Positions 37,501 through 45,311 are shown, numbered from the stretch's first letter. The stretch: DNA of 64,000 bases from Cohnella rhizoplanae (GCF_948329515.1 NZ_CAOJCN010000007.1:124001-188000); one strand, 5' to 3'. Numbers and translations are program-made. Notes: generated from the letters alone by a model not told the origin.

Positions 37501-38738
37501 ATACGCAAAACGGCGGCACGGCGACGTTCGCGAAGACGGTCGTCGACGGCCGAACGGTCGGCAAGTTCACGCAAACGCCGACCGCGACGAATTCTAACGC
37601 CAAATTCCAGCCGTGGCACGATTTCCTCGATCTGTCCGGATACCGCTACCTGAATTTTACGGTTAAAAATCCGGGCTACGCGAACCTGCGCATGAAAATC
37701 GAGCTCTCGGACGGCACGCGCACCTACAATCTGACAGGCGGCTGGGCGACCGTACCGACGAGCTGGACCGACCTGCAGATCAATCTCGACGCGCTGACCC
37801 CGGCCATCAACAAGAAAAAGACGACCATGTCCATCTGGCTGAACCAGACCGCGGTCGGCTACGGCGAGCTGCTCGTCGACGAGATCAAGGGGACCAACCT
37901 CGCGAGCGGCTCCGCGCCGACGCTCACCGCGGGCGGCGTCGACCATGCGTCCGGCGATGCGGATACGGACTACACGTTCAACGTGACTTATACGGATGCG
38001 GACAACGAGAAGCCGTACGCGATGGAGCTGATCCTCGACGGCGTCGTGCATGCGATGACGGCGGTCGATGCCGGCGATACCACGTATACGGACGGCAAAG
38101 CCTACGCCTATACGACCAAGCTGCCGCTAGGCAACCATTCCTACTATTTCCATACGACGGATACGACGACCGACGCGGTGAGCAGCGCCGTTCAAGCCGG
38201 TCCGGCCGTCAGCGGCACGCTGCTGGCCGACGACTTCGAAGACGGCAACGCGGACGGCTGGACGCCGACAAGCGGTACCTGGTCGGTGCAGTCGGGCAGG
38301 TACGCGGGCCAGGCGGGGAGCGGCAACAGCTTCTCGTTGGCGGGCGAAGCGTCCTGGACCGACTATACCCTCCAGGCCGATATCAGCGTCACGAACAATT
38401 CGGGCGGCAACAAGGACACCGGGCTCGTCTTCCGCTACGCGGACAGCGACAACTACTATGTTCTGTACGTAAAAAACAACGATCGTACCGGGCGGAAGCT
38501 GGAGCTGGTCAAGTCCGTCGGCGGCGTGAAGACGACGTTGGGTTACGCCAATCCGAGCATCGCCGCGGATACGTTCTACACCTACAAGATCGTGGCGAAC
38601 GGGACCGGCATCTCGGTCTATCAGAACGGCGTCCTGCAGTTCAGCGCGACGGACGGGTCGCTCTCGGCCGGCAAGATCGGCGCCCGCGCGTATGCCAACA
38701 CCAAAGCCTACTTCGACAACGTCACGGTCACGCGTTAA
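34518..38738 (+). CDS. Secreted modular GH9 endoglucanase-type glycoside hydrolase
   Basis: 1406-residue exported enzyme. Signal peptide (1-36), CBM-like sandwich A (~45-195), Ig-like A (~205-300), an Ig-like CelD_N domain (~305-385; VVVSQAGYNAGGFKNAQV), a GH9 catalytic barrel (~395-860), an Ig-like linker domain (~880-960), CBM-like B (~965-1120), Ig-like B (~1125-1215) and a C-terminal concanavalin-type or CBM66-like domain (~1220-1406). Catalytic residues visible: Asp465 and Asp468 in GGWYDAGDYGKY, His783 in TYPHTRY and the acid Glu841 in YNEFSVSIQAGL. Modules A and B are clearly duplicated. ATG 34518 has GGAGG eight bases upstream. Substrate is probably a beta-glucan or glucomannan. No wall-anchoring signal is seen. 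Confidence 0.92.
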   Translation: MTSVRTWKGMARKSIAGLLGLALLLGLLAPLGAASAAVAPLPGPGNPLLYDDFGGGGLYKQNWTNWYNQSGGTGAFSKVTVDSRQVGKFAQTPSSGASWAKFQPMNESVDLTGYRYLNVTMKNPGYADSLIRVAVNDGTANYNLTGGWVSVPANWTTRQYDLDTLAPALKKKTAKLEIWLRQSGGAYGETLIDDIFASTDDSGTAPTLTGGMSANSSAYTQNTAFTFRATYTDADNEKPFAMQLVVDDTAYDMLETDGGDTTYSDGKDYYYITKLPVGTHTHFFRAGDLTSDEVRTALQTAPAVTQSSEALDVVVSQAGYNAGGFKNAQVASTSALADLSYQVKDGGGTAVASGTMTYEGFFWNRHVYSIDFSAVGTAGNGYTVVTNGTSSYPFPIKSNVWNDYKDEMTAFYRLQRASVATEDAYPAGYSTVAPSAKLYHEAGHLDDAASIDGTTHYDLTGGWYDAGDYGKYAGNQWVAAEIALAYIRHADAPSVKYDNDANGIPDLVDEAVFGSEYLIKFANQFGGELYDIKNNATFEHPEKSTDNVSGNADDRRISGLGVGGSAKAAGALAATARAIGTAIAQGDVDTSKIAALEDFADDCLGAAIVFYDYVVAHPDGVVGSYSTRGGIPNSKLLADVELYLLTNDTDYKDAATANINALTFADLSSTNYWDMRPMSLAEFYPVADTATQAHIQQLLKQQVDFFLSSTDDTPYGVLNQFKNFGVNEPHASYLGDMLRYYELFGDPAALRAVEKGIYWIFGENPWNISWVSGIGSDFVTYPHTRYDEGANSNASNTGIVFPGAMVSGPNMKDTKDKTSVSPWYEDRSLYNDDTNQWRYNEFSVSIQAGLLYTIMGLSANASASSAGGTPPQQLPVLSPVIGDYVRGNVTVFAGPANGLTDVSYSTAGQGGPYVPMSVSGAVYAVTINESASAPYTNKRVDVRGTDGAGNYTYSSTHYTVAAALPDPSHPLLYDDFGGGGLWGSTGGNNQWVNWYTQNGGTATFAKTVVDGRTVGKFTQTPTATNSNAKFQPWHDFLDLSGYRYLNFTVKNPGYANLRMKIELSDGTRTYNLTGGWATVPTSWTDLQINLDALTPAINKKKTTMSIWLNQTAVGYGELLVDEIKGTNLASGSAPTLTAGGVDHASGDADTDYTFNVTYTDADNEKPYAMELILDGVVHAMTAVDAGDTTYTDGKAYAYTTKLPLGNHSYYFHTTDTTTDAVSSAVQAGPAVSGTLLADDFEDGNADGWTPTSGTWSVQSGRYAGQAGSGNSFSLAGEASWTDYTLQADISVTNNSGGNKDTGLVFRYADSDNYYVLYVKNNDRTGRKLELVKSVGGVKTTLGYANPSIAADTFYTYKIVANGTGISVYQNGVLQFSATDGSLSAGKIGARAYANTKAYFDNVTVTR

Positions 38739-38872
38739 CAGATTGGAATCGGGGAGCCGGCAAGCATCATAGCGGACACTGGATACGTCATCGTCCCGCA
38801 TGGCCGTCCGCTCCGCCTCCGCACGGAATAAACCCCGGCCGCAAGACTTCTCCGGACTGCCGCGACGGGACA

Positions 38873-38906
38873 TAAAAAAAGCGAAAACGGCGATCGCCGT
38901 TTTCGC
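38873..38906 (-). terminator. Terminator of the Sm-like gene
   Basis: A 26-base perfect palindrome (38881-38906) followed on the minus strand by TTTTTTTATG. It also closes the region after the GH9 gene on the other strand, but has no T-tract in that direction. Confidence 0.9.
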
Positions 38907-38933
38907 GCTTGCTTGGGCCTAGCCGGCGGCCGG

Positions 38934-39242
38934 TCACCACCAGCCGCCTATACCTCCGCCCCAACCGAAGCCGCCGCCGAAGCCGCCGCCCCAGCCGCCA
39001 AAGCCGCCCCAACCTCCGTAAGCGTAAGGGGCCGTGCCGATTGCGAGCAGATCGAACAGAACCAGCGGGATGATGGCTTTCGTCTGTACCTGTTTGCCGC
39101 TTTTGCCCTTTTTGCGCTCCAAAATGAGGGCGTCGCCCTTAATCGCGACCAGCTTGCCGTAAACGATGGAACGGTCCTTGCGAACGGCATAGATATGGCG
39201 TCCGACCAGCTTTTGCGCTTGCGATTTCGTCACGCGTGCCAT
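38934..39242 (-). CDS. Small Sm-like-fold protein with Gly/Trp-rich tail (102 aa)
   Basis: Residues 10-50 (LVGRHIYAVRKDRSIVYGKLVAIKGDALIL) have the alternating pattern of an Sm/LSm barrel, where the first strand ends in a Gly and the second carries GxL. A short hydrophobic run (IIPLVLFDLLAIG) follows, then a tail of about 30 residues made almost only of Gly, Trp and Phe. GGGAGGAG precedes ATG 39242. It lies downstream of the GH9 gene on the opposite strand, before rplT, with its own terminator. I do not recognise a named family; the fold proposal is inference. Confidence 0.7.
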   Translation of the reverse strand: MARVTKSQAQKLVGRHIYAVRKDRSIVYGKLVAIKGDALILERKKGKSGKQVQTKAIIPLVLFDLLAIGTAPYAYGGWGGFGGWGGGFGGGFGWGGGIGGWW

Positions 39243-39335
39243 GCGAACTCCTCCCTTCACCGTTGTCCGTTCATTATATGAAGGCCCATGCGGACGGGGC
39301 TGTACGCTTGTACGCGGCGAATCGCGGAGTTATAC

Positions 39336-39374
39336 GCAAAAAAGACGCCGTCCCGGCGAACGGGGCGGCGTCTT
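39336..39374 (-). terminator. Terminator of the infC-rpmI-rplT operon
   Basis: AAGACGCCG (39342-39350) pairs with CGGCGTCTT (39366-39374), and the minus strand continues TTTTTTGCG. It follows rplT directly. Confidence 0.9.
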
Positions 39375-39387
39375 GAACGCGAATCGC

Positions 39388-39747
39388 TTACGCGTTGATT
39401 TTTTCTTTGGCGGTGCCGGCCAGCGAGTTGAACGCGGTAATGTCGTTCACGGCGAGGTCGGCAAGGATCTTGCGGTTTACTTCGATGCCGGCCAGCTTCA
39501 GGCCGAACATCAGCTTGCTGTAGGACAGGCCGTTCTGGCGAGCGGCTGCGTTGATACGCACGATCCACAGCTTGCGGAAGTTGCGCTTGGTCTGACGACG
39601 GTCGCGGTATGCGTACGTCAGGGACTTCAGGACTTGCTCGTTTGCTTTTTTGAAGAGGCGGTGCTTGGCGCCCCAGTAACCTTTAGCCAGCTTCAGGACT
39701 CTATTGCGACGGCGGCGCGTTACGAACCCGCCTTTGACTCTTGCCAT
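39388..39747 (-). CDS. rplT: 50S ribosomal protein L20
   Basis: 119-residue ribosomal protein, highly basic, starting [27 protein letters not shown] in part and containing [18 protein letters not shown]. It binds 23S rRNA early in assembly of the large subunit and, in Bacillus, also represses its own operon by acting on the infC leader. It is last in the operon infC-rpmI-rplT, 60 bases after rpmI. Confidence 0.98.
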   Translation of the reverse strand: MARVKGGFVTRRRRNRVLKLAKGYWGAKHRLFKKANEQVLKSLTYAYRDRRQTKRNFRKLWIVRINAAARQNGLSYSKLMFGLKLAGIEVNRKILADLAVNDITAFNSLAGTAKEKINA

Positions 39748-39807
39748 TTGAGATAACCTCCCGGTGAATGTGTAAGTCCGCTGCGCGGCGCAGCGAATCG
39801 TATCGGA

Positions 39808-40008
39808 TTACTTCAGGTTAGCCAGTTGCTGCTTCATGCGGCGAACGTCGCCGTCCGCGAGCAGCGGCTGCGTGCCCAGAACGCGCTTTTGGCGGCCGGA
39901 CTTGTGGGACAGCAAGTGATTCTTGTAAGCCTTGAAACGCTTGACCTTGCCGGTGCCGGTGATCTTGAAGCGGTCCTTCAGGCTGCTGTGTGTTTTCATC
40001 TTAGGCAT
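39808..40008 (-). CDS. rpmI: 50S ribosomal protein L35
   Basis: 66 residues, starting MPKMKTHSSLKDRFKITG in part and rich in Lys and Arg (RFKAYKNHLLSHKS). It is a small structural protein of the large ribosomal subunit. Position between infC and rplT is the conserved bacterial order, with 18 bases after infC. Confidence 0.98.
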   Translation of the reverse strand: MPKMKTHSSLKDRFKITGTGKVKRFKAYKNHLLSHKSGRQKRVLGTQPLLADGDVRRMKQQLANLK

Positions 40009-40026
40009 CTGTATTTCCTCCTGTCG

Positions 40027-40548
40027 TCAGTGGGTGGCCTTGGGGGCCAGAATCATAATCATGCTGCGGCCTTCGAGCTTCGGCACGCGTTCGATGACGC
40101 ACAGGTCTTCGCCCGTGGCCTCGGCGGCGACGCGCTCGAGAATCTTCTGGCCAATGTTGGAGTGCGCAATCTCACGACCGCGGAACCGCACGGAGCATTT
40201 GACCTTGTCGCCTTCCTTGAGAAACTTGATCACGTTGCGCATCTTGGTCTGATAATCATGCTCGTCGATGTTCGCACGGAACCAAACTTCCTTCAGATCG
40301 ACGATCTTCTGATTCTTCCGGGCTTCCTTCTCTTTCTTCTGTTGCTCGTAGCGGAATTTGCCGTAGTCCATGATGCGGCATACGGGCGGCTTCGCTTGCG
40401 GAGCTACGTTGACCAGATCGAGATTGGCGTCGATCGCCATCTGCATCGCTTCCCTGAACGGCTTGATGCCGATCTGTTCGCCTTCAGCGCCTACCAGACG
40501 GACTTCCTTCGCCCGGATTTCCTCATTGATTTGATGATCCTTGCTAAT
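40027..40548 (-). CDS. infC: Translation initiation factor IF-3, AUU start codon
   Basis: 173-residue factor that binds the 30S subunit, prevents premature joining of 50S and proofreads the initiator tRNA-start codon pair. N-domain (~1-75, ISKDHQINEEIRAKEVRLV) and C-domain (~85-170) are complete. The only start that gives a whole N-domain is ATT at 40546-40548, with GGAGGTGG upstream, and an in-frame stop lies five codons before it; the first ATG is 34 codons into the protein. An AUU start on infC is known in other bacteria and lets IF-3 autoregulate. It is preceded by an L20-type leader. Confidence 0.95.
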   Translation of the reverse strand: MSKDHQINEEIRAKEVRLVGAEGEQIGIKPFREAMQMAIDANLDLVNVAPQAKPPVCRIMDYGKFRYEQQKKEKEARKNQKIVDLKEVWFRANIDEHDYQTKMRNVIKFLKEGDKVKCSVRFRGREIAHSNIGQKILERVAAEATGEDLCVIERVPKLEGRSMIMILAPKATH

Positions 40549-40798
40549 AACGTTCCACCTCCATTAATGGAAAAAGGTCGTCGTTGCAACCTGGGCAACC
40601 GAATGTCAAGAAGACAATAAAAAATGCGGGCATCATCGCCCGCATTCCGCTCGCTAACGTTAGATGGCCGCCGGAGGCGAGCATGCTCGCCCGGGATGAC
40701 CGGGTACGTAGGCTACGCTGACCAGCCGGCGTCCGCCGAACAGGTGAGAAGCGGGAGCTTCTTCTTGATAGCACTGTCATATAAACAGTTACCGAACA
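40549..40798 (-). promoter_or_regulatory. L20-type autoregulatory leader of infC-rpmI-rplT
   Basis: About 245 transcribed bases between the promoter and infC. An intrinsic terminator lies inside the leader (40617-40646) and G+C-rich hairpins lie before it (around 40660-40760). This arrangement matches the Bacillus infC leader, where L20 binding favours termination. I inferred the type from position and architecture and did not align it with the Rfam model. Confidence 0.65.
40617..40646 (-). terminator. Attenuator terminator within the infC leader
   Basis: AATGCGGGC (40623-40631) pairs with GCCCGCATT (40638-40646); the minus strand then reads TTTTTTATTG. It precedes infC, so it must be conditional. 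Confidence 0.85.
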
Positions 40799-40827
40799 AC
40801 TATAGCACGCCCTGCCGGGCATGTCAA
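40799..40827 (-). promoter_or_regulatory. Sigma-A promoter of infC-rpmI-rplT
   Basis: Perfect TTGACA (40822-40827), 17-base spacer, TATAGT (40799-40804) on the minus strand, just past the end of the glycosyltransferase gene. Confidence 0.9.
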
Positions 40828-40861
40828 CCGAATACGGCCCCCCGGCAGGACGGCCCGCACG

Positions 40862-42100
40862 CTACATCTGCTTGCCTTGAACTTCCTCCAGCCGAATCAC
40901 GCGCGTATGCTCCGTGTGGCTCCACTGCTTGTTGTTCTGGGTGAAAAACGCCCAGAACGTCACCGGCCACCACGAGAAGAAGAAGATCGGGAACGTGATC
41001 AGCCTGAAGTACAGCTTCCAGCTGACCTTCTCGAGCAGCATCGACAGCGGGAGCTGCGCGTAGATGTACAGCGAGATCGGCACGGCGATCCAGGCCGGAG
41101 CGACCGAATAGATTGAATCGAAGTGCGACGGTCCCGGCAGCAGCAGGTCGAACCAAAGCGTGAACGTCATCAAGAATCCGATCAGGAAGTTGTACGCGTT
41201 AAAAATATAAATGGCGGCGTCGACCTTGACCCAGCTCCGCTCGCGAATGCCCTGCCACAGCGTGGGCAGCATATAGCGTCGGGTGATGTCGAAGTGTCCT
41301 TGCATCCAGCGCAGGCGCTGGCGGGAAGAAGCGCGGAACGTGATCGGCTTCTCGTCGTAGACGCGGGCGTCGAAGTTGAACTTCGGCTTGATGCCGCGCT
41401 GGATGCAGCGTACCGTGAACTCCAGGTCCTCGACGAGGCTCGTCGCGCCCCAGCCCATTTCCTTGAGCAGCTTGGTCTCGAACGTCATGCCCGTGCCGCC
41501 CAGGAAGTTCGCCAGGCCGAGATTGTAGCGAGGCAGCTGCCAGAGGCGGTTGCAGAACCAGTAATTGATGCCGTTGGCCGCGCTGACCCAGCTGTCATGC
41601 GGGTTCTTGGTGTCCAGATAGCCCTGGATGACGCGGTGCCCGTTGCACAGATCCTCGTTCATGTACGCCAAGAAGTCGGTGGCCACCAGATTGTCGGCGT
41701 CGAACATGACGACGGCATCGTACTGCCGCGGCCGCTTCCACAGCTCCTTCAGCATCCACTCGATCGCGAAGCCTTTGCCGCGCTGCGCGGGATTGTTGCG
41801 CTCGCAAGCGTAGACGCCTTCATAGCCCCGGACGATCCGGGCCGTGCCGTCCGTGCAGTTGTCGCATATGACGAAAATATCGAACAGCTCTCGCGGGTAT
41901 TTCATTTTCAGCAAATTTTCGATTAGGGCGCCGACGACGGCCTCTTCGTTGTGAGCGGCCACAAGAAGGGCGAAGGACTTGGTCGGCTTGTGCGTGATGG
42001 TCTCCTTCTTGCGGTACCAGCCGAAGAAGGACAGGATCACTTGATAGGCTCCGATCAGGAAAAAGAATACCTGAACAGCGAGCAGCAGGTTGTTGAACAT
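40862..42100 (-). CDS. Membrane glycosyltransferase family 2 (BcsA/IcaA-like)
   Basis: 412 residues. One N-terminal helix (1-25), a cytoplasmic GT-A domain (~40-290) and three or four C-terminal helices (~300-390). Processive-GT2 motifs are VVMFDADN (DXD metal site), TSLVEDLEF (catalytic Asp in an ED pair) and the acceptor motif RQRLRWMQGH. This set is shared by hyaluronan, cellulose and poly-GlcNAc synthases and by YdaM-like enzymes. No PilZ domain and no partner synthesis gene is seen, so the polymer cannot be named. A promoter with a hairpin in the 5' leader lies upstream. Confidence 0.88.
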   Translation of the reverse strand: MFNNLLLAVQVFFFLIGAYQVILSFFGWYRKKETITHKPTKSFALLVAAHNEEAVVGALIENLLKMKYPRELFDIFVICDNCTDGTARIVRGYEGVYACERNNPAQRGKGFAIEWMLKELWKRPRQYDAVVMFDADNLVATDFLAYMNEDLCNGHRVIQGYLDTKNPHDSWVSAANGINYWFCNRLWQLPRYNLGLANFLGGTGMTFETKLLKEMGWGATSLVEDLEFTVRCIQRGIKPKFNFDARVYDEKPITFRASSRQRLRWMQGHFDITRRYMLPTLWQGIRERSWVKVDAAIYIFNAYNFLIGFLMTFTLWFDLLLPGPSHFDSIYSVAPAWIAVPISLYIYAQLPLSMLLEKVSWKLYFRLITFPIFFFSWWPVTFWAFFTQNNKQWSHTEHTRVIRLEEVQGKQM

Positions 42101-42187
42101 TTGCGGTATTACCCCCTGGACCCCTAATTTTTCATCGTTTTCTCTCTTTGTGCAATCAAGCTTCGCAAGTCCGGAAGCATACGCTTG

Positions 42188-42216
42188 ATTGTCTTACCTT
42201 CGGTAGGCTTTGTCAA
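42188..42216 (-). promoter_or_regulatory. Candidate promoter of the glycosyltransferase gene
   Basis: TTGACA (42211-42216) with 17 bases to GACAAT (42188-42193) on the minus strand. A 9-bp hairpin (CAATCAAGC and its complement) overlaps the -10 and start-site region. Confidence 0.5.
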
Positions 42217-42427
42217 AATCGCCACGCTCCCGTATCCGGCGGTATCGGTCCGGATGCGCGGAATAAACCGCAACCATTCTCGTCATATTCCCGAATGCTT
42301 CCCCGTATCCCCCTCTTGCGCCCGGTTGCTCCGATTAAGCGACTGAAGTCTTACCCGGCCTCCCGTCGGCTGCGCGCAAATATCTCCATAGAAGTGTACC
42401 CATAGGTCAGGTCATGTTAAACGGCCG

Positions 42428-42516
42428 GCCCCGCGCCAATTGCCGGAGCGTCGCGCACCTCTTCGAGCATCCCTCCCGACGTGGATGTTGTCCTCTATAT
42501 TAAGACGGCGCGGGGC
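42428..42516. repeat. Perfect 10-bp inverted repeat enclosing 69 bases
   Basis: GCCCCGCGCC at 42428-42437 and GGCGCGGGGC at 42507-42516. The loop has smaller pairing options. It could be the closing stem of a structured RNA, but no family is recognised. Confidence 0.5.
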
Positions 42517-42594
42517 TCAAGCGGGTTTCCGGTTATTCAGTACTATTTTTGTAACCTGATCGACACGTTTGAGCGCAATCCACGTGCCGTTTGA

Positions 42595-42624
42595 TTGGTA
42601 ATGTTGTCCAGTTTCGCATATAAT
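42595..42624 (+). promoter_or_regulatory. Candidate sigma-A promoter of the chemoreceptor gene
   Basis: TTGGTA (42595-42600), 18-base spacer, perfect TATAAT (42619-42624). No sigma-D (flagellar) consensus was seen. Confidence 0.55.
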
Positions 42625-42679
42625 GTCGTTATAGGATGTCCAAAGACCTAGTCATTTGGCCACAAGGAGGGGAAAAACC

Positions 42680-44431
42680 TTGAATTCTGTTGTTTTTTGG
42701 CGAAAGTCGATCCGTCTAAAGCTGATTCCCTTATTTCTGCTGATGCTGGTAATCCCCGTCTCCGCCCTGGGCGTAGTCAGTTACAAGATCTACGACCGCG
42801 AATCCGGGTTGTTAATTGAAAAAAACCTGCGGAATATGGTCAATATGGCTTCAAGCATCACCGAAAGCTACGAGGCCGAAGTGTCGAGCGGACGCATGCA
42901 GGCCGCGGAGGCCCAGGAATACGTCAAGCGGCAGCTGATCGGCGCCAAGTCCGGGGATACGCGCGAGATCACCAAGGCTTTCGATCTTGGCGAGAACGGC
43001 TATTTTTTCATTTTAAACGCGCAAGGCGACCTCCTCGGCCACCCGCTGCTCGAGGGTCAGAATATTATCGACAAGAAAACGAGTTCCGGCTTCTATTACA
43101 TAAAAGACATGATCGCCAAAAGCATGAACGGCGGCGGCTTCACCTTGTACGACTGGCCCCTGCCGAAGTCGGAGAAGGAGGCCCAGAAGATCACGTACGC
43201 GCTGCAGGCGCCAGGCGATTGGGGCTGGATCATCGCCGCAGGCTCCTATATGAAGGACTACAACGCTGGCGCAGGCCATATTCTGAACGCCATCTGGATC
43301 ACCATCGCGGCTTGCTGGATCTTATTCGCGCCCTTCCTCTATCTGCTGATCCGTTCGATCGCGAGGCCCATCAAGCGGATCACGGACGAAGCCGCCCGCA
43401 TGGCATCCGGCGACCTGAGCGAGCTCAAGCTGGATATCCGCAACCGCGACGAGATCGGAGAGCTCGCCCGCTCCTTTGGCGGGATGCACGACAATCTGCG
43501 GGAGATCGTGCAGAAGCTGCTCGCGAACGCGGATCGCCTGAACGCCGCCTCCGCCGAGATGAGCGCCGCCGTCTCGGAGACGACCCTGGCTGGCAGGCAG
43601 ATGGCAGGCGCGGCCCAGGAGATCGCTTCGGGCAACGAGACCCAAGCGCGCGCGGCGGCGGAGAGCTCGCAATCCATGGAGGAGATGGCTCAGGGAATCC
43701 AACGCATCGCGGACACTTCCTCCGGGGCGTTCGACGCTTCCGAGACGACCCTGTTCGAAGCGGTCGAAGGCAATCGTCTCCTGCAGTCGACCGATGCCAA
43801 GATGATCGCGATCAGCGAAGCGACCGTGCGGCTGTCAGATATCCTGAACCGGTTGACCGAACGTTCCGCGCAGATCGGCGGCGTGGCCGAGGTCATCGCG
43901 GAGCTGGCCGGCCAGACGAATCTGCTGGCGCTCAACGCCTCGATCGAAGCCGCCCGCGCTGGCGAAGAAGGCAAGGGCTTCGCCGTCGTGGCCGCCGAAG
44001 TCAAGAAGCTGGCGGCGCGCTCCAGCGATTCGGCGGCCGAGGTCGCGGACCTGATCCGTACCGTGCGTGACGACGTGTCCGAAGCGGGCGCGACGATGGA
44101 GCTGAATCAGCGGGCCGTCGAAGCGGGCGTTCAGGCGCTGGCGCTCACGAGCGAATCGTTCGCGGCCATCGTCAAGGCCACGCAGGGCGTCGCCGCGCAG
44201 ATCCAGGAGTCTTCCTCTTCCGCGCAGCAGATGGCCGCGAGCTCCCAAGAGATGGCCGCATCCCTGCAGGAGATGGATCGCGTGGCCGGCCACGCCAACG
44301 AGCTGGCGCAGACGATCTCCGCCGCTACCGAAGAGCAGCTGGCCGAGATGGAGGAGCTGAACGCCTCCGCCGAATCGCTGCGCGCCCTGGCGTCCGACCT
44401 GCAGCATATGGCGCATCGGTTTAAGCTGTAG
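42680..44431 (+). CDS. Methyl-accepting chemotaxis protein
   Basis: 583-residue transmembrane chemoreceptor. First helix ~14-34, a small extracytoplasmic single-Cache domain (~40-195; [22 protein letters not shown]), second helix ~205-225, HAMP domain (~228-280), and a cytoplasmic coiled-coil with the signalling hairpin [20 protein letters not shown] (~425) that binds CheA/CheW. I start it at TTG 42680 because AAGGAGGGG lies seven bases before it. A TTG eight codons further upstream overlaps that site. Ligand unknown; sCache_2 receptors often bind small organic acids. Confidence 0.93.
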   Translation: MNSVVFWRKSIRLKLIPLFLLMLVIPVSALGVVSYKIYDRESGLLIEKNLRNMVNMASSITESYEAEVSSGRMQAAEAQEYVKRQLIGAKSGDTREITKAFDLGENGYFFILNAQGDLLGHPLLEGQNIIDKKTSSGFYYIKDMIAKSMNGGGFTLYDWPLPKSEKEAQKITYALQAPGDWGWIIAAGSYMKDYNAGAGHILNAIWITIAACWILFAPFLYLLIRSIARPIKRITDEAARMASGDLSELKLDIRNRDEIGELARSFGGMHDNLREIVQKLLANADRLNAASAEMSAAVSETTLAGRQMAGAAQEIASGNETQARAAAESSQSMEEMAQGIQRIADTSSGAFDASETTLFEAVEGNRLLQSTDAKMIAISEATVRLSDILNRLTERSAQIGGVAEVIAELAGQTNLLALNASIEAARAGEEGKGFAVVAAEVKKLAARSSDSAAEVADLIRTVRDDVSEAGATMELNQRAVEAGVQALALTSESFAAIVKATQGVAAQIQESSSSAQQMAASSQEMAASLQEMDRVAGHANELAQTISAATEEQLAEMEELNASAESLRALASDLQHMAHRFKL

Positions 44432-44450
44432 CCCACGGGGTTGATGCCGC

Positions 44451-44502
44451 GCAAAAAAGGGATGTCTCTAGGTCCGATTGGACCTGGGGACATCCCTTTT
44501 CG
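44451..44502. terminator. Bidirectional terminator between chemoreceptor and trmB
   Basis: A 21-bp stem with a few mismatches pairs 44456-44476 with 44480-44500. The minus strand ends in six T and the plus strand in four, so it can serve both convergent genes. Confidence 0.88.
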
Positions 44503-44516
44503 CTTGACGGCTGCCG

Positions 44517-45311
44517 CTACTCGTCGCCGTCCCTATCTTCGTCCGCCTCCGCATCCTGCCCCGAGCGGCGGCGCGCCAGCGCCGCTTCGGCGCGGCGCTC
44601 CTGCTCCGCGTGCTCGCCGTCCAGACGCTCGCGGTGCTCGGCGAGCGCGCGCGCGCCGATAACCGCTTCGAGCCTGTAGATCGGCTGGCCGAGGCCGACG
44701 AACTTCGTCTCGTATTCCGTCATGACCAGGTCCTCGCGCAGCTCGTCCCGGTGCAGATGGAGCGAGACGTTGCGAAGCTGAAGCCCCGTGTCCGCGAAGC
44801 TGTTCAGCGAGAACTCGAACAGGCTGAGGGAATCCGTCTTGAAGTGAATCTCGCCGACGTCCGAGAGCAGGCGCTTGTACCGCATGAGAAACAGCGGGTG
44901 CGTCAGCCGGCGCTTGCCGTGCTTGCTCTTGGGCCACGGATCGCTGAAGTTCAGGTAGACGCGCGTCAGCTCCCCCGGTTCGAACATGTCTTCGAGAAAC
45001 TCGGCGTTGCCGCGCACGAGCGCCAGATTAGGCACGCGCTCCTCGCCCTTTTCGCGCCAGATCGCCCGCGCCTTCTCGCTGCCCCGCTGCAGCAGCTCGT
45101 CGAATATATCCATGCCGATGTAGTTGATGTCCGGGTTCCTCGCGCTCATCTGCGTGATAAAGCGTCCCTTGCCCATGCCGATCTCGATCATTATAGGACG
45201 GTCGTTGCCGAAAAACTCGCGCCACCGGCCCTTCAGCTTCTGCGGCTCCAGCACCACCAGATCGGCCTGCGCCTCAAGCCCTTGCTTAAACTTCCTGCCC
45301 CGCAATCGCAT
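44517..45311 (-). CDS. trmB: tRNA (guanine-N7-)-methyltransferase with acidic/basic C-terminal extension
   Basis: Methylates G46 in the variable loop of tRNAs using S-adenosylmethionine. The Rossmann fold begins MIEIGMGKGRFITQMSARNP, and the catalytic/binding phrase is VYLNFSDPWPKSKHGKRRL. It has 264 residues, about 45-50 more than the usual ~215. The extra part (from ~215, ALAEHRERLDGEHAEQERR onward) is Glu/Arg/Asp-rich, low in complexity and probably unstructured. ATG 45311 has GGGAGGA at good spacing. Confidence 0.95.
   Translation of the reverse strand: MRLRGRKFKQGLEAQADLVVLEPQKLKGRWREFFGNDRPIMIEIGMGKGRFITQMSARNPDINYIGMDIFDELLQRGSEKARAIWREKGEERVPNLALVRGNAEFLEDMFEPGELTRVYLNFSDPWPKSKHGKRRLTHPLFLMRYKRLLSDVGEIHFKTDSLSLFEFSLNSFADTGLQLRNVSLHLHRDELREDLVMTEYETKFVGLGQPIYRLEAVIGARALAEHRERLDGEHAEQERRAEAALARRRSGQDAEADEDRDGDE

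Larger units (their letters stand above)
42101..42679. other. Large intergenic region between glycosyltransferase and chemoreceptor
   Basis: 579 bases between divergent genes. It holds the glycosyltransferase promoter with a leader hairpin (42153-42161 with 42183-42191), a long-range inverted repeat (42428-42516) and the chemoreceptor promoter (42595-42624). The stretch 42220-42420 shows nothing I can support; an 85-codon plus-strand frame there has no ribosome binding site. I searched for a cyclic-di-GMP riboswitch core and did not find it. Confidence 0.6.

Noticed and set aside
42101-42260. Cyclic-di-GMP riboswitch before the glycosyltransferase
   Set aside because: CAAAGCC is present on the minus strand but the rest of the GEMM core and tetraloop receptor are not.
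42148-42405. 85-codon plus-strand frame in the large intergenic gap
   Set aside because: No ribosome binding site, no hydrophobic or domain pattern; overlaps a promoter region of the opposite strand.
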